DNA of 16,217 nt from NCBI GenBank assembly GCA_021786215.1, contig JAJYNT010000086.1:1-16217 (forward strand), read 5' to 3'. Source of the DNA: Chloroflexota bacterium (GTDB taxonomy: Bacteria > Chloroflexota > UBA6077). Within the stretch, counting starts at the first letter, position 1. Every line of letters starts with the position of its first letter. The notes under the pieces were generated by a model. That model was given only the letters and a program-made list of their open reading frames with translations, ran no database searches and was not told where the DNA came from. Positions 6,774-13,276 of the stretch are shown one piece after another. The position numbers were made by a program, and so were the translations under genes.

Positions 6774-8042
6774 TTAAGCCCTGCTCTCCTCCAGAGCGAA
6801 GAGGTCCCGGAGTATCTGAACATAGCTGGCGTTGGCGCCGTTGCCCCCGTGGGCCTTCAGCCTGACGGTGGGCTGATGGAGCATCTTGTTGACGATCCCT
6901 ATCGTCAGGGCTTCCAGGACGGAACGCTGGCGATCTGAGAGGTCGCCCATGCGGGATATGGCCTTCTGCAACTCGGCCTGCCGGATCTCCTCTGCCCGAT
7001 CACGGAGTGCCCGGATGGTGGGGACCACCTGCAGGCTCCCCCACCAACTTTCGAACAGGTCGACCTCCGCGTCGATGATCTCCTGGGCATGATCGACCTC
7101 CTTGCGGCGCTCCTCAAGGTTGGCGGCGCAGACCGCCTGAAGATCGTCGATGTCGTGGAGGAAAACCCGATCCAACTCTCGCACTTGCGGGTCCACATCC
7201 CGGGGTACCGCGATGTCAATCAGCAGCAGGGGGCGGTCTGCACGATGCGGCATGGCTTCGCGCACCATGCCGGCGTTTAGCACGAAGTTGGGGGCTCCCG
7301 TGGCGGAGATGACGACGTCGACCTCCGTCAGCAGTTGCGGCAGCCGTGCGAACTCCGCGGGAGCGGCGCGAATCCGGCTCGCCAGCTCGGCGGCCCTGCT
7401 GTATGTGCGGTTGGTTACCACCAGTCTCTCGCAGCCGTTGTCCAGGAGGTTTCTGGCGGCCAGCTGTCCCATCTCGCCAGCTCCAACCAGCAGTACCGAA
7501 TGGTCGGCCAGGCTGCCCAGGACCTTCTTGGCCAGCTCCACGGCGGCGTGGCTTACCGAAACGGCGCTGCGGCTGATGTTGGTGTCGGTACGAACCTGCT
7601 TGCCGACCTTCATCGCGTGGTGAAAGATCCAGGAGAGCAGGGTGCCCGCGGTGTCCTGGGCCAGCGCTGCCAGGTAGGCTTCCCGAACCTGGCCCAGGAT
7701 CTGCGGCTCACCGAGGATCATCGAGTCGAGCCCCGAGGCTACGGCGAAGAGATGGCTCACCGCCTCTCTCCCTCGAAGAGAGAAGAGATAGGGGGCGAAG
7801 CGGGCCGAAGGTGATCCATGGAAATCCGCCAGGAAGCTAGTGATCTCTATGACTCCAGCTTCTGCGGATGGAACCACGGCGTAGATCTCTGTACGGTTGC
7901 AGGTGGATAGGATCACTGCCTCGGGGGTCTTCTCTCGAAGGGCCGCGAGCGCCGCCTCCATCTGTGAGGGAGTAAAGGCCAGATGCTCGCGCACCTGAAC
8001 CGGGGCTGCCTTGTGGTTTACACCGACTACGACGATCTCCAT
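6774..8042 (-). CDS. hemA: Glutamyl-tRNA reductase
   Basis: HemA reduces glutamyl-tRNA(Glu) with NADPH to glutamate-1-semialdehyde, the first committed step of C5-pathway tetrapyrrole synthesis (haem, siroheme, cobalamin). The 422-residue protein has the family's normal length. It has the N-terminal GVNHKAAPVQVRE, the catalytic Cys48 in STCNRTEIYAV, the signature LGEPQILGQVREAY (110-123), the Rossmann motif GAGEMG (187-192), and a helical C-terminal dimerisation region. The ATG at 8042 has AGGA about six bases upstream. It is transcribed towards the dsr operon and divergently from rex. Siroheme demand by DsrAB makes the neighbourhood sensible. No other hem gene is in the window. Confidence 0.97.
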   Translation of the reverse strand: MEIVVVGVNHKAAPVQVREHLAFTPSQMEAALAALREKTPEAVILSTCNRTEIYAVVPSAEAGVIEITSFLADFHGSPSARFAPYLFSLRGREAVSHLFAVASGLDSMILGEPQILGQVREAYLAALAQDTAGTLLSWIFHHAMKVGKQVRTDTNISRSAVSVSHAAVELAKKVLGSLADHSVLLVGAGEMGQLAARNLLDNGCERLVVTNRTYSRAAELASRIRAAPAEFARLPQLLTEVDVVISATGAPNFVLNAGMVREAMPHRADRPLLLIDIAVPRDVDPQVRELDRVFLHDIDDLQAVCAANLEERRKEVDHAQEIIDAEVDLFESWWGSLQVVPTIRALRDRAEEIRQAELQKAISRMGDLSDRQRSVLEALTIGIVNKMLHQPTVRLKAHGGNGANASYVQILRDLFALEESRA

Positions 8043-8075
8043 TCTAGTCCTGCCCTGGGGCCCTCCAATCCTCTT

Positions 8076-8107
8076 GGTGCCGGCCGCTCTCGCTCTGGCC
8101 GGTCACC
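8076..8107 (-). promoter_or_regulatory. Stable hairpin in the hemA leader
   Basis: GGTGCCGGCC (8076-8085) and GGCCGGTCACC (8097-8107) pair over ten positions with one bulged base. In the hemA transcript this hairpin would sit about 34 bases before the start codon. It is not followed by a T-run, so it is not an ordinary terminator. It might affect mRNA stability or translation, or have no role. Confidence 0.35.
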
Positions 8108-8219
8108 TTCATCTGTAACGAGGCGAGGAGACCACGCTATTCTCTTTGCCCTGCCTATGGTCGCTTGGCGCGGATCGCGATGAGAGGACGCGGAAAGCTA
8201 CGCAAACCTATGCAAAGCT

Positions 8220-8237
8220 TTGTGATTATATGCACGC
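8220..8237. promoter_or_regulatory. Candidate Rex operator over the hemA -10 box
   Basis: The 18 bases starting TTGTGATTATAT match the Rex consensus TTGTGAA-n4-TTCACAA at 10 of 14 defined positions. The left half-site is nearly perfect; the right half (GCACGC) is weak. The site covers the hemA -10 hexamer exactly, where bound Rex would block transcription. The rex gene lies next door, and rex-hem linkage with Rex control is known from Streptomyces. Two adjacent 10-base near-repeats (8198-8207 and 8208-8217) abut the site on the transcribed side. Confidence 0.4.
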
Positions 8238-8254
8238 GCGGAAGGCCAAGTCAA
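8225..8254 (-). promoter_or_regulatory. hemA promoter
   Basis: On the minus strand, TTGACT (8254-8249) and a perfect TATAAT (8230-8225) are separated by 18 bases. It is one of the strongest promoter matches in the window. The start would be near 8218, leaving an unusually long leader of about 175 bases before the hemA ATG. Confidence 0.7.
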
Positions 8255-8301
8255 TACGTCTTCGCCGATTCGCGGGCCTTTTAGTCCTGTTGCTGGGCCA
8301 G

Positions 8302-8338
8302 CCCTCACCCTGACCCTCTCCCAAGGGGAGAGGGAATC
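8302..8338. repeat. Dispersed CCCTCACCC / CCCTCTCCC hairpin repeat
   Basis: CCCTCTCCC (8314-8322) pairs with GGGAGAGGG (8326-8334) around a short loop and is preceded by CCCTCACCCTGA. This element is common in intergenic regions of many GC-rich bacterial genomes. Here it lies between the hemA promoter and the rex promoter. Confidence 0.65.
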
Positions 8339-8354
8339 ATGGAGCACGCCGTCG

Positions 8355-8383
8355 TTGACGGCCGCTGCTGCAGTTGGTATGGT
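8355..8383 (+). promoter_or_regulatory. Candidate rex promoter
   Basis: TTGACG (8355-8360) and TATGGT (8378-8383) are separated by exactly 17 bases, matching consensus at 5/6 and 4/6 positions. The rex GTG lies about 90 bases further on. No convincing second Rex site was seen here. Confidence 0.45.
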
Positions 8384-8479
8384 TAGATCGGTGTCGAATG
8401 TCCTTGCCAGATTGACCAGCCAGGTGGAAGAAGGTACCATCGGGTTGAGCAGAAGGACAACGTTTGGAGGTGGTAGTCG

Positions 8480-9118
8480 GTGGTGAACCGTCCGAAGGTC
8501 CCGACCCCGAGCTTGAACCGTCTTCCCCTCTACTACAGGTATCTTCTCGAGGCCAGGGAGCAACGCCTGACCGTTGTGTCCTCGGAGATGCTGGGGGATG
8601 CAGCGGGAGTTCCTGCCGCCCAGGTGCGCAAGGATCTGGGCTATCTGGGCGAGTTTGGCCGTCCGGGCATAGGATATGACGTAGTTGAGATGCAGCGAAG
8701 GCTTGCCGATCTGCTCGGCCTTGCTGCCGAAAGAGAGGTCATCGTGGTCGGGGCGGGCCGTCTCGGCGGCGCAATCGCGTCCTATCCCGGCTTTTCCACC
8801 TACTCCCTCCGAATAGTCGCTCTCTTCGATCAAGATCCGGCCAAGGTTGGCACCAAGATTGGGGACAGGGAGGTTCTCGATGTGTCGGAGCTTGCCAGCT
8901 TTGTGAAGGAGCGATCTATCCAGATGGTGATCCTGGCCGTACCGTCCTCCGCCGCGCAGAAGGTGGCCAACCAACTGGTGGCAGCCGGGATCAAGGCGAT
9001 CCTCAACTTCGCTCCGGTCAAGCTGGAGGTGCCCCACGGGATCGTGGTTTCCAACGAGGATCTCGCCGCTCGCCTGGCAACGCTGTCCTTCCGGATGACT
9101 CACGGGAGAGAGTCTTAG
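8480..9118 (+). CDS. rex: Redox-sensing transcriptional repressor Rex
   Basis: Rex binds operators when the NADH/NAD+ ratio is low and leaves when NADH rises, controlling fermentative and respiratory genes. The 212-residue protein has the usual length. It has an N-terminal winged helix (about residues 10-80, with SSEMLGDAAGVPAAQVRKDLGYLGEFGRPGIGYDV, where the recognition helix lies) and a Rossmann domain with GAGRLG at 91-96 (VIVVGAGRLGGAIASY), ending in the swapped C-terminal helix. The GTG at 8480 follows GGAGG by nine bases; a GTG at 8483 is the alternative. It is divergent from hemA and convergent with the DUF255 gene. Confidence 0.95.
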   Translation: MVNRPKVPTPSLNRLPLYYRYLLEAREQRLTVVSSEMLGDAAGVPAAQVRKDLGYLGEFGRPGIGYDVVEMQRRLADLLGLAAEREVIVVGAGRLGGAIASYPGFSTYSLRIVALFDQDPAKVGTKIGDREVLDVSELASFVKERSIQMVILAVPSSAAQKVANQLVAAGIKAILNFAPVKLEVPHGIVVSNEDLAARLATLSFRMTHGRES

Positions 9119-9149
9119 ATAATCCGGTGTTTGGGACATGGCAAGGCGA

Positions 9150-9173
9150 GCCGCCCGGCGGCATCAAGTTTTT
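9150..9173 (+). terminator. Probable rex terminator
   Basis: GCCGC (9150-9154) and GCGGC (9158-9162) form a short GC stem with a 3-base loop. Six bases later comes a run of five T (9169-9173). It overlaps the 3' end of the convergent DUF255 gene. The stem is short, so confidence is moderate. Confidence 0.45.
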
Positions 9174-10705
9174 CCCTGGAGGTACTCCTCGAGGGCGAGG
9201 GCGTACGAACCCGCGAGAGCGCCGAAGCGAGAGTAGTCCTGGGCGAACAGCTGCAGCGCAGAGCGCGCGGCCTCCAGGTACCTGCCGTTACCCCCGAAGC
9301 CGGCCAACCGCACCATCAACCGAGCTACCTGAGCGTTCTCCACAAGGTTCCATCCGCGATCGGCCAGCCCTCCCAGGGCGTCCGGCTCCGCACGGAGGTC
9401 GTAGAAACCGCCTGGCACGCCCGCGTAGTCGCGGAGGATCACCTCCGCCAGGATCGTAGCCTTCTCCAGGAAGCGGTCGTCTCCGGTCACATCATAGGCT
9501 TCGGCCAGCGCGGTGCCTACACTCAGTTGATCTCTCAGCAGGTATGGGCCCGCCGGTTGGCCATCCCAGTAGCGCGCGACCCCTCGCTGGGGATCGGTCA
9601 TCCGGGTCCAGAGAAAGTCCAACAGCTGCGTCGCGGTTCGCAGGTGATCGGCGTGGTCTGGAAGGCGGTAGGCCAGCAGGTAGGCGACGGCGGCTTTCCC
9701 GTTACCCTCCGCGATCACCGTCCTGTCCACATCTGGCTGCTCAACCTTCTCGCGATCCCTTCCCGCGAGCTGGTAGTACTCCGAGTCGGCAGACTGGCTC
9801 TCTCCGAAGGTGGGCGTGTCTTCGTTGCGGAGGGTGGCGTTGAGGAAGTCGAGAACCCGTTCGACCACGGTTCGGTAGTCGCCCTTGCCCGTGGCTTGGT
9901 ACGCATCCAGATAGAGGGACAGGAGATCGGCGTTAACCTCCAGCAGCTTCTCGGTGTGGGGTTGAGTCCAGTCACGACGAGCAGCGGATCGAAAGAAGCC
10001 CCCGTCCACGTGATCCAGCAGCCGGGTGGCGATGGCTTCCAGCGACCTGTCGGCTATCTCGGCCCATCGCTCGCCGCCGGGGGCCTGAGACCGGCGTAGA
10101 GCGAAACTGACGGCGTCTGGGTACGGAAACTTCGGTTGGTCGCCAAACCCCCCGTAGAGGGGATCGTAGAGTCCTTCGAGCATCGAGGCCACGTTCTCCA
10201 ACAGCTCAGGGGGCGGCTGATCGGGGGGACAGAATGGGTAACGCAGCAGCTGTCGCCGTCGGGCTTCCATGTCCACGATCTCCTGGCGTAGATCTGCTGC
10301 CTGGGTCTCGTACCAGCCGGCCACTTGGGTCAACAGCGCCGCCAGCTCTTCTGGGGGCAGGTGTCCGGCTGAGGTAAGGAGTTCTCCGGTGGGGGCGAGC
10401 AGCGCTACGGTGGGCCATTCGCCCAGGGTGTAGCGATCGTTGACGTCGGGCCTGCGATCGGTGTCGACCCGGATCGGCACAAAGCTGTTCTTGATCCTAT
10501 CGATCACCTGCTGATCGGAATAGCTGGTCTCGTCCATCTGATGGCATTGCTCGCACCACCATGCCGTGAGGCAGAGAAGGATTGGCTTATCAGCACGCTG
10601 AGCCAGTTGGAAGGCATGGTGGCCCCACGGGTGCCAGCGGATCTCTCGTGCTCGATGCTTCCGTGGGGAGAAAGGGAGTTGCTCCTGAGTGACGGTTCTG
10701 GCCAT
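9164..10705 (-). CDS. DUF255/YyaL-type protein: thioredoxin-like domain plus alpha/alpha-barrel domain
   Basis: This 513-residue protein belongs to the YyaL/SSP411 family, with an N-terminal thioredoxin-like domain (about 1-130) joined to an AGE-like six-hairpin helical domain. Visible markers are WHPWGHHAFQLAQRADKPILL, the CxxC at Cys51 and Cys54 (WWCEQCHQMDETSY), FVPIRVDTDRRPDVNDRY, then GGFGDQPKFPYPDA and the helical repeats. Family members are usually about 650-700 residues, so this is a short version. Its WCEQC differs from the usual STCHWC, with the second cysteine kept. The biochemical role of the family is not established. The ATG at 10705 has GGAGG at good spacing; a GTG two codons upstream is the alternative. 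Confidence 0.88.
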   Translation of the reverse strand: MARTVTQEQLPFSPRKHRAREIRWHPWGHHAFQLAQRADKPILLCLTAWWCEQCHQMDETSYSDQQVIDRIKNSFVPIRVDTDRRPDVNDRYTLGEWPTVALLAPTGELLTSAGHLPPEELAALLTQVAGWYETQAADLRQEIVDMEARRRQLLRYPFCPPDQPPPELLENVASMLEGLYDPLYGGFGDQPKFPYPDAVSFALRRSQAPGGERWAEIADRSLEAIATRLLDHVDGGFFRSAARRDWTQPHTEKLLEVNADLLSLYLDAYQATGKGDYRTVVERVLDFLNATLRNEDTPTFGESQSADSEYYQLAGRDREKVEQPDVDRTVIAEGNGKAAVAYLLAYRLPDHADHLRTATQLLDFLWTRMTDPQRGVARYWDGQPAGPYLLRDQLSVGTALAEAYDVTGDDRFLEKATILAEVILRDYAGVPGGFYDLRAEPDALGGLADRGWNLVENAQVARLMVRLAGFGGNGRYLEAARSALQLFAQDYSRFGALAGSYALALEEYLQGKT

Positions 10706-10765
10706 CTGCACCCTCCATCGCGAAGTCTGAACCTCCGCTCGGCAACGGCAATCCCTGGGCCATGC

Positions 10766-10793
10766 TGGACAGGGTGTGGCTATAGGGTATAAT
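10766..10793 (+). promoter_or_regulatory. Promoter for the small membrane protein gene
   Basis: TGGACA (10766-10771) and a perfect TATAAT (10788-10793) are separated by 16 bases. The leader before the ATG at 10840 is about 40 bases and contains a small GGGG-TTA-CCCC stem and AGGAGGA. Confidence 0.65.
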
Positions 10794-10839
10794 AGTCATC
10801 GGTGGGGTTACCCCTCATGACCTTCCCAGGAGGATACGG

Positions 10840-11187
10840 ATGGCCAAACCTTCCCGCGGCGCAACGCGGCAAGCGGCCGGCAAGAAGAAGCTGAAGAAGC
10901 GGAGTGAGCTGCAGACGAGCAGCTCTGTGTCGGCCGAAGCGGCGGCACTGGAGCCTGTTCGAGGGGAGATGGCACCTCCCGCTGAGCGGCCAGGTGGGAC
11001 GACGCTGCAGTTCCGACCTCGGGAAGCGGTCGCCGCGCGCGGCGCTGGAGCGAAGGGCGCTTCCGTGGCGAAGGCGGCGCTTCAGGCTGTGGACTACAGC
11101 TACGTCTATACCGATCTAAAGATCATTGGCGGGCTGGCGGTGGTCCTGTTCGGGGGGCTGGTGGCACTTTCCTTCGTGATCCACTAG
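10840..11187 (+). CDS. Small basic single-pass membrane protein of unknown function
   Basis: The product is 115 residues. Residues 1-21 are strongly basic (MAKPSRGATRQAAGKKKLKKR). Residues 22-80 are low-complexity, rich in Ala, Gly, Pro and Glu, and probably disordered. One hydrophobic segment near the C-terminus (about 96-113, IIGGLAVVLFGGLVALSF) follows DYSYVYTDLK, so the protein should be tail-anchored with the basic part in the cytoplasm. AGGAGGA lies at ideal distance from the ATG, and the gene has its own strong promoter and terminator, so it is very likely real. I do not recognise the family; similar small proteins exist in Chloroflexota. Confidence 0.75.
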   Translation: MAKPSRGATRQAAGKKKLKKRSELQTSSSVSAEAAALEPVRGEMAPPAERPGGTTLQFRPREAVAARGAGAKGASVAKAALQAVDYSYVYTDLKIIGGLAVVLFGGLVALSFVIH

Positions 11188-11210
11188 CAGTTTCTGGCCG
11201 GGAAGTGGCT

Positions 11211-11240
11211 GCACCCTCCGGAGAACCGGGGGGTGCTTCT
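11211..11240 (+). terminator. Terminator after the small membrane protein gene
   Basis: GCACCCTCCGG (11211-11221) and CCGGGGGGTGC (11226-11236) form an 11-bp stem with one G-T pair and an AGAA loop. The stem is followed by TTCTGTTGT. It lies 23 bases after the stop of the small membrane protein and could also end the convergent response-regulator transcript. Confidence 0.65.
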
Positions 11241-11256
11241 GTTGTGTGGGGTGCAG

Positions 11257-11886
11257 CTACGCGGTTTCCCCACCAGGAGCGCTCGCCCTGTTGAGTCTCT
11301 TCTGCCTCGGGGATCGCGGTCTGGTCCGGACCGCGGCCAGAGAGGGTGTGTATGTGGTGGAAGTCTCCTCTTCCGCCGGGACGTTCCCGCTGCGATCCAG
11401 ATCTTGAGAAGGCGTGATCAGCGGGGTCCAGCTACCCGGTGCGGAGGCGATGGGGGTTGGTACCTCCGGGTGCAGTTGCTGCCGGCTTCCATCGTGACCC
11501 TGGTAGACCTGTTTGTGGCTTGCCACCATGTAACCGACCAGGTCCAGCAGTTCCTCGAGCTGGAACGGTTTTCGCAGACAGGTGGTGTGGTTGTGCCGAA
11601 GATCGGCGGTGATGTGGCGGAGGTCGCCGTAGTAGGCTGAGCAGATCAGGACCGGCAGCTGGTTGGTTCGTCTGTCGAAGCGTAAGGCTTGGATGAGGTC
11701 CAGGCCATTCATGCCGGGCATCATTAGATCGATGATCGCGGCGTCCGGGGGATGTCTGAGGGCACTCTTGAGGGCTGCGGCTCCGGAGGCGAAGGTGTTG
11801 ACCTGGTAACCCTCGCTTTCCAGAAGGGTGCGCAGCAACTCAAGGATGGAAAGATCGTCATCCACGACGAGGATGCGGCTTTTCAC
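11257..11886 (-). CDS. Stand-alone receiver-domain response regulator with a disordered tail
   Basis: Residues 1-120 are a CheY-like receiver: the acidic pocket Asp9-Asp10-Asp11 (ILVVDDDLSILELL), the phospho-acceptor Asp53 in IIDLMMPGMNG, Ser83 in ICSAYYG, and Lys106 in LRKPF. Residues 121-209 have no recognisable output domain; they are rich in Pro, Ser, Thr and Arg, look disordered, and end basic. The start is GTG with GGAGAG about seven bases upstream. No histidine kinase lies nearby, so its input is unknown. It could act through protein contacts, as CheY or Spo0F do. The tail might instead be non-native sequence after a frame change, but codon use there does not obviously prove that. Confidence 0.88.
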   Translation of the reverse strand: MKSRILVVDDDLSILELLRTLLESEGYQVNTFASGAAALKSALRHPPDAAIIDLMMPGMNGLDLIQALRFDRRTNQLPVLICSAYYGDLRHITADLRHNHTTCLRKPFQLEELLDLVGYMVASHKQVYQGHDGSRQQLHPEVPTPIASAPGSWTPLITPSQDLDRSGNVPAEEETSTTYTPSLAAVRTRPRSPRQKRLNRASAPGGETA

Positions 11887-11958
11887 GGCATCTCTCCATG
11901 ACCAACGGGTCTCTACTGCGCCAATGTATGATCAACTTGCAGGAGCCGTGCCAGCTCA

Positions 11959-11988
11959 TTGCACGGCCATCTGGCGGCGGGATATAAT
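11959..11988 (+). promoter_or_regulatory. tRNA-Sec promoter
   Basis: TTGCAC (11959-11964) and a perfect TATAAT (11983-11988) are 18 bases apart. The tRNA starts about 25 bases after the expected transcription start. Confidence 0.6.
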
Positions 11989-12019
11989 CCCTTTAGAGTA
12001 TTTTTTAGTGTCCTTTCAT

Positions 12020-12118
12020 GGAGGCGGACGGGTCCCGGTGGGCCTCGCGGTCTTCAAAACCGTCTGCGGGGCGGTAATCGCCGTCCCGGGTGGGTTCGAC
12101 TCCCATGCGCCTCCGCCA
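12020..12118 (+). tRNA. selC: Selenocysteine tRNA, anticodon UCA
   Basis: The anticodon loop CTTCAAA reads UCA, so this tRNA decodes UGA. The layout is that of bacterial tRNA-Sec: an acceptor arm GGAGGCG pairing with CGCCTCC, a six-pair D stem (GGGTCC with GGGCCT around CGGT), an anticodon stem GCGGT/ACCGT, a long variable arm of about eight pairs (CGGGGCGG with the CCG-T-CCCG side), and the T arm GTGGG-TTCGACT-CCCAT. Discriminator G (12115) and CCA (12116-12118) are encoded. The eighth acceptor pair expected for Sec tRNA is a G-G mismatch as I read it. No selA, selB or selD is in the window. Confidence 0.95.
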
Positions 12119-12123
12119 GCACG

Positions 12124-12157
12124 GACGCCCGCGTCAACAGCTGTTGACGCGGGCGTC
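12124..12157 (+). terminator. Perfect 17+17 palindrome after tRNA-Sec, probable terminator or processing hairpin
   Basis: A 34-base perfect inverted repeat begins GACGCCCGCGTCAACAG, directly followed by its reverse complement. As RNA it would form a very stable hairpin with at most a four-base loop. It begins six bases after the encoded CCA. Only a weak TCCTGTTATTT follows, so it is not a textbook T-tailed terminator. Confidence 0.6.
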
Positions 12158-12256
12158 TCCTGTTATTTGTCGACCTCGGCTTGTCAATCTGCTGCCGATC
12201 GCCGGAGCGCCGCCACTACGGCAATTCCGTTCCTCATCGAAGATACTCGCGCTCAT

Positions 12257-13264
12257 CTACTGCGCCACGGAGTCGTGGATGCCCTGTGTCGTGTGGGAGT
12301 AGAGGTCGGTGGCGATCAGCGCAACTCCCCCAAGCAATCCGGCATCGTCGGCGAGTGACGCCCGCACGATTTCTAGCCCCTGCTGGCAAGGGGCGAAAGC
12401 CCGTTTCTTAACCGTCTCAAGCATTGAGTCCCACAGCAGGGGCCCGGCGTTGCTCACCCCTCCTCCGATGATGATCCGCTGGGGGTTGAGCAGGTGGATC
12501 AGGTTGACCATCCCCACAGCCAGGGCAGCCCCAGCCTCCCGCAGGATCTGCGTGGCGACCTGATCTCCCTGGGAGGCCGCCTCGGTGACCATCCTGGCGG
12601 TGATCTGTGATTGATCCATGCGGTCGAGCACCGTTGCGGCACCGGATGCTACCCAATTCCTGGCGCTGCGTGCGATGGCGGTGCCCGACGCGATGCTTTC
12701 CAGGCAACCGACGTTGCCGCACCCGCAAACGGGTCCTCTCACGTCGATGGTCATGTGGCCAATCTCGCCGCTGAAGCCGTGGTGTCCCAACAGCAACTGA
12801 TTGTTGGCGATGATACCACCGCCAATCCCGGTACTCACCGTCACATAGACCAGGTTGGCGATTCCTCGCCCTGCCCCATACTGGTGCTCTCCCACGGCGG
12901 CCAGGTTGGCGTCGTTACCCACCGTGGTGGGTAGGTCGTATCTCCCCTCGAACAGCTGTTTGATGGGCACAGTCTTCCAGCCGGGAAGGTTCGGTGGGTT
13001 GTGAAGCACTCCGGTCCAAGGGTCCAAAGGTCCTGGAACGCCGATGGCGATCCCCTTCACCGTCTTGCAGTCCGAGACGGTCGCCAGTGCTTCGTCCACG
13101 GTGTCGAAAAGGTCTTGCAGCACAACGTCCCGGCCCCTCTCGGCTCGAGTGGGTCGGGAGACCCGCCATTCAATGATCCCATCACCCGTCCCCACCGCCA
13201 CTCGGAAGTGAGTGCCCCCAAGGTCGAGGGTTATGGCACGCCTGAGCGCCTTGCGTTCTTCCAT
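12257..13264 (-). CDS. ROK family sugar kinase (glucokinase-like)
   Basis: ROK kinases phosphorylate hexoses such as glucose, mannose or N-acetyl sugars with ATP. The 335-residue protein has the phosphate-binding DLGGTHFRVA (from residue 14), GVPGPLDPWTG, the catalytic GNDANLAAVGE, GFSGEIGHMTID with the sugar-binding Glu and His, the zinc site CGCGNVGCLES, and IIIGGGVSNAG. No HTH precedes it, so it is a kinase and not a repressor. I chose the ATG at 13264, with GGGGAG 11 bases upstream; a GTG at 13276 is the alternative and overlaps a small upstream frame by four bases. Substrate cannot be read from sequence. It lies back to back with the ROK repressor, which suggests a shared sugar pathway. 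Confidence 0.93.
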   Translation of the reverse strand: MEERKALRRAITLDLGGTHFRVAVGTGDGIIEWRVSRPTRAERGRDVVLQDLFDTVDEALATVSDCKTVKGIAIGVPGPLDPWTGVLHNPPNLPGWKTVPIKQLFEGRYDLPTTVGNDANLAAVGEHQYGAGRGIANLVYVTVSTGIGGGIIANNQLLLGHHGFSGEIGHMTIDVRGPVCGCGNVGCLESIASGTAIARSARNWVASGAATVLDRMDQSQITARMVTEAASQGDQVATQILREAGAALAVGMVNLIHLLNPQRIIIGGGVSNAGPLLWDSMLETVKKRAFAPCQQGLEIVRASLADDAGLLGGVALIATDLYSHTTQGIHDSVAQ

Positions 13265-13276
13265 CTCCGCTGTCAC

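Noticed and set aside
8198..9139. Minus-strand open frame of 313 codons opposite rex
   Set aside because: It lies antisense to the clearly recognisable rex gene and has no domain signature; long antisense frames are expected at this GC content.
9131..10099. Plus-strand open frame of 322 codons opposite the DUF255 gene
   Set aside because: It is antisense to a recognisable protein and has no family features.
12158..12256. Gap between the tRNA-Sec palindrome and the ROK kinase stop
   Set aside because: No further tRNA, SECIS-like element or small gene could be supported there.
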